Positions 31,097 to 39,224 of a DNA stretch of 64,000 nt are shown here, one piece after another (positions within the stretch are counted from its first letter, which is position 1; the number at the start of each line of letters is the position of its first letter). The notes under the pieces were generated by a model. It ran no database searches. It was given only the letters and a program-made list of their open reading frames with translations, and had not been told where the DNA came from. The DNA is taken from positions 44,773 to 108,772 of the forward strand of contig JAFGRK010000018.1 of assembly GCA_016935175.1 (NCBI GenBank), given 5' to 3'. This DNA is from Candidatus Woesearchaeota archaeon (GTDB lineage: Archaea; Nanobdellota; Nanobdellia; Woesearchaeales; SM23-78). A program made the position numbers and the translations under genes.

Positions 31097-33505
31097 TTAC
31101 CCTTTCTTGCCCCTGTTCTTGTTTGGATTGTAATAGGTGTAGCCTTTCTCCTCAACTATGTCCAAAAGCAAGAGTACCAGCAGGATGAGCACTATGAGGA
31201 GCACCAGGTTGATGTGCTTGCAGTAAGTGTTCCAGTAGCCCATGACGCCTACCGGCTGCTTCTTGAGCACTTTTAGAGCCATGACAGGGCTGTCAGTTAC
31301 TCCTCCTTTATCATCATTGGCTGTGAAGACTACAGGCTCTTCCCCTGCCCAATTATGCTCTGGCCTTAGTATTGCCATGTCTCCTTCTATCCTGATATCA
31401 ATGTGGTCTGGCTGGCTTGCGCTGTAGCTTAGCACATCATCCATGTCAGGGTCCTGGAAGTATTGTGCCAGGTTTATCTGGTAGGCAGTGTTCTGCTTCC
31501 ACTCATGCCTTAGCCCTGTCTTGTCAGGTGTAGGCTCCTCGTAGAACTTGTCTGTGTTGGGATTGCCTATCAGTATGAGCGCCAGTATGCTCAGGATGAG
31601 CAGCAGTATAAGGATGATGTTGAAGACCCTTATCCTTTTCATGCAGCTGGCTTTTATCCTCTTCATCTTGAGCCCAGGCTTGAACCTCATGTAGATCACT
31701 ATTATCAGGAGCACTCCTGATAGCCCCAGAAGTATTAGGCTTACTACCCCACACCATCCAATCCTTGAATAGTTGAAGCTCCTTATGTAGTCTATTGCTT
31801 TTGAGATGAAGTTCTTGTCCTTGAGCACTATCCAGAACTGCCTGTGGTAGTCAATGCTGGTCTCCTGGTCATCTGATATCAGGCTCAGCGTCAAGGTTAT
31901 CCTGTTAAGGTAGGTTCCTTCCTTGTAGGCCTGGTAGTCTTTTGGGTAGATGTGCAGCACCTTGGTCTCTCCTGGCTCAAAGCTCATGGTGTCTTGGCCT
32001 AGCTCAACAAACCTTGACTCAAGCTCTCCTAGCTTTAGCTTGTAAGTGCCTCCCCTTATGCCTGTGCTCTTAAGCAGCATTGGTATGCTATTAGCCTGGT
32101 AGTTGATCCTGTACTTATCCTGCAACAAGTCAATATTATAGCATGTCCTTTGGCTTGTGCTTTCCAGGTCTAGCCTGATTTCGTGTGTGGTATATGGAGC
32201 CCTTAGCTGCTTTATCACAATGAATGAGGCTTGCTTTTCATCAACGCAAGGCAGCTTGATGTTGACTGGCACATTCATGTTCTGGCTTGGCTTAAGCCTT
32301 ACAAACCTGTGCTCTTGGCTCACGCTAGCCCACCCAGGGCTGTCTGCTATTATCTCATAAGCTTCTTCATACAAGCCGTCATTCCTTAAATTAAGGGTGA
32401 AGATTTTCTCCCCACAGCAAGCCTTCTCACCTATTACCTCTTCCTGCCCTTCAAGGGCTGCCTTGGATGAGAAGCAGTCATTTACTGTGAGCTTGAAGCT
32501 TTTTTCCTTGAAGGCGTCGCCGTACTCAGTCCTAATCTTGAGCACCATCTCGTATTGGCCTACATCTTTTTGTGTTGGCTTGATTATGAGGTTGACTGCC
32601 TGGATTTCCCCTGGCTCAAGCTCTACTATTTCCCTGCTTAGCTGCACAAACCCAGGGCCTATGAGCTGCAGGTAGTATTTGTTGGCAGACTTGGCAAGGT
32701 TGGTCATGGTTATTGCGCTTTCCATTGCCAGGTCTTCGCATGCCTCTAGCTCTAAGGCTTCTGTCTTGATGCTGAAGTCATAATTCTTCTCTATGATGAA
32801 GCTCTCTGAGCCGCTTGCAGTGTTGGCTCCCTTATCAGAGGTTATGGTGAAGGGATAATCTACTTTTCCGTACTGTGATAATGGCAGCTTGACATAGAAG
32901 TAGACTGTCTTTTCCTCATCAGGCGCAAGGGTCACTTGCTCTGAGCTCAGGACTGTGAAATCATGGTATGCCTGCGGCCTTATCCTGAAAGTGTCTGTGA
33001 AGTCAGCTACGTTCTGCAAGTCTAGCTTGATGGTGACTATATCCCCGGGGTTTATTTCTTGGTTCATAATTTGGCTGGTGAACTTGATATTCTGGCATTT
33101 GCTTGAGACCACTTCCTTGTAAATCTCCTTGCTCCTGCCGTAGTTAGTCTGCACGCTGGCAACATAGAAGCTGTTCAATGGGTTGTCGCACGGGATTTGG
33201 ATATAGACATAGACCTTTTGGCTCTCTCCTGGCTTGAGGTCAAAGGTGTCGTCGCTAAGGGTGATCAGGTCTTTGATAGGGGAGTATACCTCGACCTTGA
33301 ACAATGCCTCAAAATCACCTATGTTCTTGACTTCGATTATGTCTTGCCTGCTGCTGCATTGGCAAGCCTTAAGGCTGGCAGCCGGGTAAGGGCTTTCCAC
33401 TGAGAACTCATCAGTGACTTTGTTGACTATTAGTGCTGCCTGGGCTGCGCTAGCAACCAGTAAAAGCATTGTTATAAATGCCAGATAATTTTTCACTCCT
33501 TTCAT
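31097..33505 (-). CDS. Large membrane-anchored surface protein with NEW3-like repeats and a cadherin-like domain
   Basis: 802 residues. Signal peptide NYLAFITMLLLVASAAQAAL. About 20-560 is a series of five or so beta-sandwich repeats of about 100 residues with paired cysteines and the recurring phrase 'L.PGE...V.(I/V)' (LKPGESQKVYVYIQIPC; LAPDEEKTVYFYVKLP; LEPGEIQAVNLIIKP), as in NEW3/CARDB-like domains. Two transmembrane helices lie near 583-605 and 628-648. An external domain (HEWKQNTAYQINLAQYFQDPDMDDVLSYSAS) resembles dystroglycan/cadherin-type modules, then a final helix LVLLIVLILLVLLLLDIVEEKG and a basic tail. It is the last of three consecutive minus-strand surface genes. Likely an envelope structural protein. 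Confidence 0.7.
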   Translation of the reverse strand: MKGVKNYLAFITMLLLVASAAQAALIVNKVTDEFSVESPYPAASLKACQCSSRQDIIEVKNIGDFEALFKVEVYSPIKDLITLSDDTFDLKPGESQKVYVYIQIPCDNPLNSFYVASVQTNYGRSKEIYKEVVSSKCQNIKFTSQIMNQEINPGDIVTIKLDLQNVADFTDTFRIRPQAYHDFTVLSSEQVTLAPDEEKTVYFYVKLPLSQYGKVDYPFTITSDKGANTASGSESFIIEKNYDFSIKTEALELEACEDLAMESAITMTNLAKSANKYYLQLIGPGFVQLSREIVELEPGEIQAVNLIIKPTQKDVGQYEMVLKIRTEYGDAFKEKSFKLTVNDCFSSKAALEGQEEVIGEKACCGEKIFTLNLRNDGLYEEAYEIIADSPGWASVSQEHRFVRLKPSQNMNVPVNIKLPCVDEKQASFIVIKQLRAPYTTHEIRLDLESTSQRTCYNIDLLQDKYRINYQANSIPMLLKSTGIRGGTYKLKLGELESRFVELGQDTMSFEPGETKVLHIYPKDYQAYKEGTYLNRITLTLSLISDDQETSIDYHRQFWIVLKDKNFISKAIDYIRSFNYSRIGWCGVVSLILLGLSGVLLIIVIYMRFKPGLKMKRIKASCMKRIRVFNIILILLLILSILALILIGNPNTDKFYEEPTPDKTGLRHEWKQNTAYQINLAQYFQDPDMDDVLSYSASQPDHIDIRIEGDMAILRPEHNWAGEEPVVFTANDDKGGVTDSPVMALKVLKKQPVGVMGYWNTYCKHINLVLLIVLILLVLLLLDIVEEKGYTYYNPNKNRGKKG

Positions 33506-33555
33506 CTTATCTCCCCCATAAGTTATTATATTAATTATCCTTTTCTCCCTATGCT

Positions 33556-34152
33556 TTAGTAATAGGTTTCAACGTTCTCCTCTACTTCCTGGTTGAAATC
33601 CTTTTCAAGCTCTTCCTCTTCTTTTTTTCTCATCTTAATTATAGACAGTATTATTGCTATCAGGATGATTATTACCAAGGCCATTATAACTGCTATCTTA
33701 AAGGCTGCTGCAAAAGGAGGGCTTACCTCATCTTTGGGCTGGGCTGGTGCGATGCTTCTGGCGACAAGCTCTATATTTGTGCTTGAAAACCCTGTCTTTA
33801 TCTCAACAGGTATGACAGCCCTTCCTGTGATCTGCTTCTCAACAGATATATAGATGTAGATAGCCTCTTTTTTTCCAGCTTTCAGGATTATTTTGTCAGA
33901 AGGGTCAATGCTGTAGCTGCCTATCTCCCTTATTGCTTCTGCCTTGGGCATTATCTCGTATTCTTTCTCATGAGTGCCAGTGTTGGTTATCTCTATTTGG
34001 TAGACTGCTCCCTTCCCAACTTCAATCTCCCTGTAGCCTGTGTAATCAATCTTGGTCTCTGTCAGTGGTGTGCTTTCTGCAGCTGCAAGGCTGCCTAGCA
34101 TGAGAAACATGCTTATTAACAAGAACGTGCCGATTAAGATGTGTTTACCCAT
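33556..34152 (-). CDS. Single-pass membrane protein with one extracellular beta domain
   Basis: The track starts at a TTG at 34170, but GGAGGG six bases before the ATG at 34152 supports MGKHILIGTF as the start; the protein has 198 residues. A signal peptide (LIGTFLLISMFLMLGSLAAAE) is followed by one beta-sandwich domain of about 100 residues with KGAVYQIEITNTGTHEKEYEI and LKAGKKEAIYIYISVEKQI, then a transmembrane helix (AAFKIAVIMALVIIILIAIILSII) and an acidic cytoplasmic tail. The beta domain is the same NEW3-like type as in the neighbouring 802-residue protein. Probably the same envelope operon. Confidence 0.65.
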   Translation of the reverse strand: MGKHILIGTFLLISMFLMLGSLAAAESTPLTETKIDYTGYREIEVGKGAVYQIEITNTGTHEKEYEIMPKAEAIREIGSYSIDPSDKIILKAGKKEAIYIYISVEKQITGRAVIPVEIKTGFSSTNIELVARSIAPAQPKDEVSPPFAAAFKIAVIMALVIIILIAIILSIIKMRKKEEEELEKDFNQEVEENVETYY

Positions 34153-34248
34153 TTTTAACCCTCCTCTCAAGAGAGTAATATTTTATATTTAAAGCTTTCG
34201 TTTGATAACCATTTTAGAGTGGTTAAAGAAACTTCAAAGGAAAAGTGA

Positions 34249-34289
34249 GCCTGTCCGGCACCTGAGGACCAGATAATTTTTTGTTAAAC
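34249..34289 (+). repeat. Dispersed intergenic hairpin repeat, copy B
   Basis: Begins GCCTGTCCGGCACCTGAGG, continues GACCAGATAATTTTTTG and ends TTAAAC on the plus strand. It matches copy A (3615) and copy C (43337) over about 40 bases, including the hairpin and T-run. The flanking genes are on the minus strand, so in this copy the T-run is antisense to them. Confidence 0.5.
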
Positions 34290-34331
34290 GCTTTCTTTTT
34301 TTATTAAAAAGGATTTCCTGTTTCAGACATC

Positions 34332-35393
34332 TCAATAATACTGCACATCGCTCTCTTGCTTTACGCTGGCAGTGTATTTAGCAATGGCTATTATAATGGC
34401 TATGACTATCAAGGCTATCAATATGCCTATTATTATATTCTTTACTGAGAACCATAAGTAGAAGCTGTTGTCAGGGGCGCCTGATTCCTTGACATTGGCA
34501 ATCAATAGGAACCTCTGCACTTCTTCTCCGCTCTGAACACTCACCACAAAAACCCTTTCTCCAGGGCGAACATCCATGCCATTATAAGCACCGACATATA
34601 AGTCCATTATCCTCTCAGTCTGGTCTGGGACAATTATCAGGCTTCCAGGCTCAAGCCTGTAGTAGCCCCAGCTGGAGTCAATGCCTGTGACGGTGAAAAT
34701 ATATTCCTTGTCGCTCTCTTCCCTGTTGGATATCCTGATAGGGAACACTGCTTCCTGGCCCTTGTAGACATCCTGTATCTCCATAACATCAATTATTGTG
34801 TCACCTATGGTCTGGTTATTCTCCATCACCATCTGGCAGTATTGGTCAGGCATGATCCTTATGGTGGTGATTCCTGGTATTACCTCTGTGTCTCCCCAAA
34901 GGTTCATGAAGCTTATCTCGACTATGAGCCTTTGCTCTAATGCAGGAGAGCACATAGGCGCCCTAAGGAAGAACTCAATGGTCTTTGAGCCGCACACCTC
35001 TAGGTTGTCAATATATTGCACTGACTCTATGCCTAGCTCAGGAGCTATTAATCTTACTTTCATGTTGCGGATGTTGTAATCCCTGTTATTATGGATTGTC
35101 ACCAAGGTTTCAAAGGCCCTTCCATTGTAGACAAAGTCTGAAGGGCTGGTCCTTATGCTCTCAATGTAGATGTCGCAAGAATCTCCTAGCCCGTTTCTCT
35201 CAGCATCCCTTTGCATAGGGTTAGGTATGACTGGGCAGTTATCCTCTATGTCTATTATCCCGTCGCAGTCTGTGTCTGGGAACAGCTTGTAAGGTATTCC
35301 CCTGCTTATCATGCAAGCCTGCGCAGAAGCCAAGGTTGTAGCCATGGCTAATAGCGTTAATACAATAATCCCCCAAACCAATGCCTTTTTCAT
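34332..35393 (-). CDS. Membrane-anchored surface protein with thrombospondin type 3-like calcium repeat
   Basis: The track starts at TTG 35405; the ATG at 35393 (MKKALVWGIIV) begins the signal peptide directly and is preferred, giving 353 residues. After the signal, DTDCDGIIDIEDNCPVIPNPMQ and ERNGLGDSCD form one thrombospondin type 3-like calcium-binding repeat with cysteines. Two beta-sandwich domains follow (TLVTIHNNRDYNIRNMKVRL; AVFPIRISNREESDKEYIFTV). A transmembrane helix (IIIGILIALIVIAIIIAIA) and short tail end the protein. It is the first of three minus-strand surface-protein genes. Role probably in envelope architecture or adhesion. Confidence 0.7.
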   Translation of the reverse strand: MKKALVWGIIVLTLLAMATTLASAQACMISRGIPYKLFPDTDCDGIIDIEDNCPVIPNPMQRDAERNGLGDSCDIYIESIRTSPSDFVYNGRAFETLVTIHNNRDYNIRNMKVRLIAPELGIESVQYIDNLEVCGSKTIEFFLRAPMCSPALEQRLIVEISFMNLWGDTEVIPGITTIRIMPDQYCQMVMENNQTIGDTIIDVMEIQDVYKGQEAVFPIRISNREESDKEYIFTVTGIDSSWGYYRLEPGSLIIVPDQTERIMDLYVGAYNGMDVRPGERVFVVSVQSGEEVQRFLLIANVKESGAPDNSFYLWFSVKNIIIGILIALIVIAIIIAIAKYTASVKQESDVQYY

Positions 35394-35510
35394 GTTCAAA
35401 CCCAATTATATTATAAGCCTAATAATAAATTAATTTACCACTAGCGAATAGTTAAGCATTTATATGTTTTTTGAATTTAGCAATTCCACCCATCAAAAGC
35501 AACCATTCTT

Positions 35511-37052
35511 TCAAAACTTGAAATCCAAAATCACAATAGGGCCGAAAAATTCCTGCTGGAACAATTTCAAGCCAACCTCGCTAGCTTCCATATTATGGTA
35601 AAACACTCCTGCATTGATATTGACCTTAGCATTGCTCAGCCTCTTAGACAAGCTGCTCAGGTTCAAGAGTACCTCGCCATTGTACATAGTCCTCTTGCCA
35701 CCCAGTTCCTTGGATGAGTTGTCATACTTACCATCCATGTAGTTTCCCTTGACGAGGAAAGGACCTAGCAAGAACTTACCATGAACTTTCAGGGATTGGT
35801 CAGTAATGCTCTCGGTGTTGGTTATGTATTCTGTGCCATAAGTAAGGCTAGGGTTGTTTAAAGACTCAATCACTTTGCCTTTGCCATAATAATATAATGC
35901 CTCAATGAAAGACTTGTCAAAGTCACCAAGTATAAGCCCAGCGCCTCCGTATATGCCATTGCTCCTGTATTTTTCCATGTAAGGGCTCCACACACGAGTC
36001 GTGTCAGGCCAATCAGTCTCCCATTTCAAGTCATAATTAAGGTACTCTGCTCCTAATGCGATGATCCCTAATACTTTGGCCTCAACACCTACATTGAACT
36101 GGCTGGATACATGCCTCAAGTTTCCTCCGAACACTGGAAGCCTGCAGTCATCCTTATAATGAAGAGTGTTGAAAAAGACATGGTAATTAGGCTTGGCAAT
36201 CAATCCTTCAAAAATCCAGCCCTTGCCAGTTTTCTCAGCAGTCTCAATATTATCATCCTCGGGGATTGACAAGGTGCTTCCCTGCAAATAAGCAGCCTTG
36301 AAAGAGAACAACGACTCACCAGGCTGGCGAGGCATCCTAGGCTTGGCCGGCACCATCCTCTCTGACTCCTTGTCAAGCATCTGCCTTGCAATATCAATAT
36401 GCTTAGAAGGCTCTTCTCTCCTTTCTGGAGGCGCAAGGGACGTTTTAGGAGTGTGCAAATCAATTATACGAGCTCCCACTCTCATACTTTCATTTATATA
36501 ATCTCCAAGTTCTCCATTAATACTTAGTGAAGGATTATCACCGGGTTGAAGTTCGTGAGTTTCTAAATCTATTTTTTCAGAGGCTCTAGGTCTAAGTTTT
36601 TTTCCTAGTGAATCGTAAATCATTAAATCAGTCACAATTCCATTGATTGGAGGAACATGCTGCATCTTGATTATGCCTCCCTGCGGGATTTCAATAGTAA
36701 TCTGGTTTTTTTGCCCAAGCGACTGGTCATAGGTTATGTTTGAGTATTGCTTGTAGAAATTTCCTTGGCTATCAAAAACGTCAATGGTGACAGGCGGAAG
36801 CACATATCGAACCGTCTTAACTTTGGCATCAGCTTTTCTCTCGGATTTTTTCCCCCCATCCTTTCTTTTAAGGTTCTTGAACTCAATCTCCTGGCTAGGC
36901 TGTGCCGAGTAGCCTTGCGATATGCTGGCTGATCCGTTGATGCTGGGCATGGGCGCTGCCTGCAATGGCTGCATCCCATTGAAAACGAACATGCTTGCCA
37001 GTATGCTTGCAGGGATGAATCCTTTAATCCTTTTCTCTAGGTTAAGTGCCAT
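35511..37052 (-). CDS. Secreted protein with beta-barrel-like C-terminal half
   Basis: 513 residues. The N-terminus is signal-like (IKGFIPASILASMFVFNGMQPLQAAP). About 70-170 contains a beta domain (VTIDVFDSQGNFYKQYSN; GIVTDLMIYDSLGKKLRP). From about 270 to the end the sequence alternates polar and hydrophobic residues with many aromatics and glycines, with turns of KxDD/NxxN type, and ends in ILDFKF with a C-terminal phenylalanine. This is the pattern of outer-membrane beta-barrels in bacteria, unexpected in an archaeon. No barrel family can be named. It follows the preceding minus-strand gene with a one-base gap, so the two are probably translated together. Confidence 0.55.
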   Translation of the reverse strand: MALNLEKRIKGFIPASILASMFVFNGMQPLQAAPMPSINGSASISQGYSAQPSQEIEFKNLKRKDGGKKSERKADAKVKTVRYVLPPVTIDVFDSQGNFYKQYSNITYDQSLGQKNQITIEIPQGGIIKMQHVPPINGIVTDLMIYDSLGKKLRPRASEKIDLETHELQPGDNPSLSINGELGDYINESMRVGARIIDLHTPKTSLAPPERREEPSKHIDIARQMLDKESERMVPAKPRMPRQPGESLFSFKAAYLQGSTLSIPEDDNIETAEKTGKGWIFEGLIAKPNYHVFFNTLHYKDDCRLPVFGGNLRHVSSQFNVGVEAKVLGIIALGAEYLNYDLKWETDWPDTTRVWSPYMEKYRSNGIYGGAGLILGDFDKSFIEALYYYGKGKVIESLNNPSLTYGTEYITNTESITDQSLKVHGKFLLGPFLVKGNYMDGKYDNSSKELGGKRTMYNGEVLLNLSSLSKRLSNAKVNINAGVFYHNMEASEVGLKLFQQEFFGPIVILDFKF

Positions 37053-37053
37053 T

Positions 37054-37527
37054 TTATCTCTTCATGTATCTTTCCATAGCTTCGGCACGGCTTCTGATTA
37101 GCCTCTTGCCTTGTGCATCTTTTGCTGTTAGGAATGCCTTATCTACGTTATTCCGTGGGTTTTCATAAGCCTGGCTCTTGCGGAAAGCGCCTGTGCGCTT
37201 ATCAACATATCTTATTATCCTTAGCTTGCGGTCATCAAGCTCAAACAATGACTTTATTGGAGGGCCCCTGTACAAGTAGTCCTCTTTACCTTCTACTTCT
37301 ATCTTGATTATTGATGAATTATGGTTAGAATAGAAGTTGATGCTTCCTCCGTCATAGAATTTCTTTAGCCCAGCATCAATTTTGGGCTCGCTTCCGCATG
37401 CAAGCGTGGCTGCTAGTGCCATTGCCAGCCCTAGGCTCTTGGCTTTGCCAAGGCTTTTTTTGGGCAGAGCTTCCTCGTTTGTGAGCTTGTCATCAATAGA
37501 TTGGTTAAAATAGTCAGTTACCTTCAT
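37054..37527 (-). CDS. Short protein with lipoprotein-like or membrane-targeting segment
   Basis: 157 residues. A charged N-terminus of about 25 residues leads into SLGLAMALAATLACGSEPK, a hydrophobic stretch ending in a cysteine. The site (TLAC) is only an imperfect lipobox and the N-region is long for a lipoprotein signal. The rest is basic and soluble (IKIEVEGKEDYLYRGPPIKSLFELDDRKLRIIRYVDKRTG). It ends one base before the start of the beta-barrel-like gene, suggesting coupled translation and a shared role. No domain is recognised. Confidence 0.5.
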   Translation of the reverse strand: MKVTDYFNQSIDDKLTNEEALPKKSLGKAKSLGLAMALAATLACGSEPKIDAGLKKFYDGGSINFYSNHNSSIIKIEVEGKEDYLYRGPPIKSLFELDDRKLRIIRYVDKRTGAFRKSQAYENPRNNVDKAFLTAKDAQGKRLIRSRAEAMERYMKR

Positions 37528-37607
37528 CGTGCTGTCGAGAAAGCAGAAATCATTTATAAATATTTCGCTATTTAACTACTAAAAAATGATAACAAAATTA
37601 ATTCGGG

Positions 37608-38054
37608 TTATGCTGCTGAATCAGGCACAAACTCTTCCCTTTTTAGGTCCTCGATGATGTAATGGGTCTGCTTCTCCTCTATGCCAAACTCCTTGTCAAG
37701 CTCATCTAGGAAGTCCTCAAGGTCCTTTACATGGCAGAATATGCCCTCTGCAAGGAAGTCATACCCGTTATTGATCTTGAAGAGGTTATTTATGGCTGAG
37801 TGCACCTTAAGATAGCTTCCTAGCTTGTCCCTTTGCTCTTTCTTGCTCTTAAGCAGGATATTAGCCCTGCAGTTAAAGCCCAGCTTGGTAAAGTCAATAA
37901 GGCTGGTGTGCTTGAGGATTACTGAGCCCTCATGAGACCTAAGCTTGTCATACAATGTGCTTATGGGGATTCTTGTCCTCTTGCTTATCTCTGTCAAGGT
38001 TTGCCTGGAGTTCTTTCTCAGGTATGCTATGAATTTTAAGTCCACTTGCTTCAT
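37608..38054 (-). CDS. Lrp/AsnC-like winged-helix transcriptional regulator
   Basis: The track starts at GTG 38069 (MRCKRM); GAGGTG seven bases before the ATG at 38054 supports MKQVDLKFIAYL as the start, giving 148 residues. The N-terminal helix-turn-helix is LRKNSRQTLTEISKRTRIPISTLYDKLRSHE, as in Lrp/AsnC proteins. The C-terminal part (CRANILLKSKKEQRDKLGSYLKVH ... YDFLAEGIFCHVKDLEDFLDEL) follows the beta-alpha-beta RAM effector domain. It is divergent from the AbrB-PhoU gene, with a shared AT-rich intergenic region of about 200 bp that could be its own operator. Confidence 0.75.
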   Translation of the reverse strand: MKQVDLKFIAYLRKNSRQTLTEISKRTRIPISTLYDKLRSHEGSVILKHTSLIDFTKLGFNCRANILLKSKKEQRDKLGSYLKVHSAINNLFKINNGYDFLAEGIFCHVKDLEDFLDELDKEFGIEEKQTHYIIEDLKREEFVPDSAA

Positions 38055-38252
38055 TCTTTTGCACCTCACTAAATCCTTTTTAATAAATCCCGGAATCTTT
38101 TCCGGACAATTCGGAGCTCCTTTGTCTTTGCCGGAATTCTTACAATGAGGGTTAGCGAGTAAGCATATATACTTTTTTCTTATACTATATATAACGGCTT
38201 ATAATTATATAATTTCGAAAACTTTAAAAAAACAGGCAAGCTACTCTAATAC

Positions 38253-39185
38253 ATGAAAAGGAAAGTAATACAGCTGGCAGGCAAGACACTCGTCGTAAGC
38301 CTGCCCAACAAGTGGGCCAAGAAGTACGGGGTTAAGAAAGGGGATGATATACATGTTGAGGAAGAAGAGCATAAATTAGTGGTAAAAATAGATGAGGCTG
38401 GCATTGGAGGGATAAACAAAAGAGTCCTGGATGTTAAAGACTTATACATTATGCTGAACCGTACAGGAGGAGCTCTATATAAAGCAGGGTATGATGAAGT
38501 GGAGATTATATATCATTCTCCAGAGCAATATGCGATCTTAAGAGATCTCCTAAACTACACTTGCATGGGATTCGAAATAATGAAGCATGATAAAAGGACC
38601 ATTACAATAAAAAACCTCTCGGATCTTCATTCACAGGAGTTTGACAATATAATGCGCAGACTTTTTCTCACCCTGTTATCATCAGTTGATGATGCTCTTG
38701 AATTCATGAAACGGGGAGATTTAAAAGGCATGGAAGAGATAGTACTTAGGGACGCTAATGTGAATAAATTTTGTGACATGTGTAGGAGAATACTAAATGT
38801 TCGAGGGCATGGTGTCCTTAAAAAAACCACAACTTATTATCACATCTCTGAAGAGCTTGGCAGGATCGGGGATGCTTATGCTGATCTCATGGGATTCATG
38901 GTAAAAAACGATGTCAAAAAGGCGGATGAAGACATAATTAACCTAATGGTAGATTTAAATAAGTACCTGAGAGATTTCTACGAGTTATTCTACCAATTTG
39001 ATTTGAAAGGGCTTGAGAATTTCGGAGAAAAGAGCAGGAAGATTAGAGATGTGATTGAAAAAAGGTTGGACTCAACAGCCAAAGCAAGTTCAAACCGGAC
39101 TATGATTATGATTAATAACTATTTCTTCAGGATATATCTTCTAATTTTCAATATGAACGGCGCATTAATTACTGCTAACATCTAA
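38253..39185 (+). CDS. AbrB-like domain fused to PhoU-like domains (phosphate-type regulator)
   Basis: 310 residues. Residues 1-48 form a SpoVT/AbrB swapped-hairpin DNA-binding domain (KVIQLAGKTLVVSLPNKWAKKYGVKKGDDI). The remainder is all-helical, with two PhoU-like segments (LFLTLLSSVDDALEFMKRGDLKGMEEIV; YADLMGFMVKNDVKKADEDI). This fusion is typical of archaeal phosphate-uptake regulators, which bind metal clusters and sense the transporter state. No pst transporter is in the window. The AT-rich ~180 bp before it separates it from the divergent Lrp-like regulator. Confidence 0.8.
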   Translation: MKRKVIQLAGKTLVVSLPNKWAKKYGVKKGDDIHVEEEEHKLVVKIDEAGIGGINKRVLDVKDLYIMLNRTGGALYKAGYDEVEIIYHSPEQYAILRDLLNYTCMGFEIMKHDKRTITIKNLSDLHSQEFDNIMRRLFLTLLSSVDDALEFMKRGDLKGMEEIVLRDANVNKFCDMCRRILNVRGHGVLKKTTTYYHISEELGRIGDAYADLMGFMVKNDVKKADEDIINLMVDLNKYLRDFYELFYQFDLKGLENFGEKSRKIRDVIEKRLDSTAKASSNRTMIMINNYFFRIYLLIFNMNGALITANI

Positions 39186-39224
39186 TTTTTTCCTAAGTAC
39201 TTTGCTAAGCCAATAATTAGAAAA

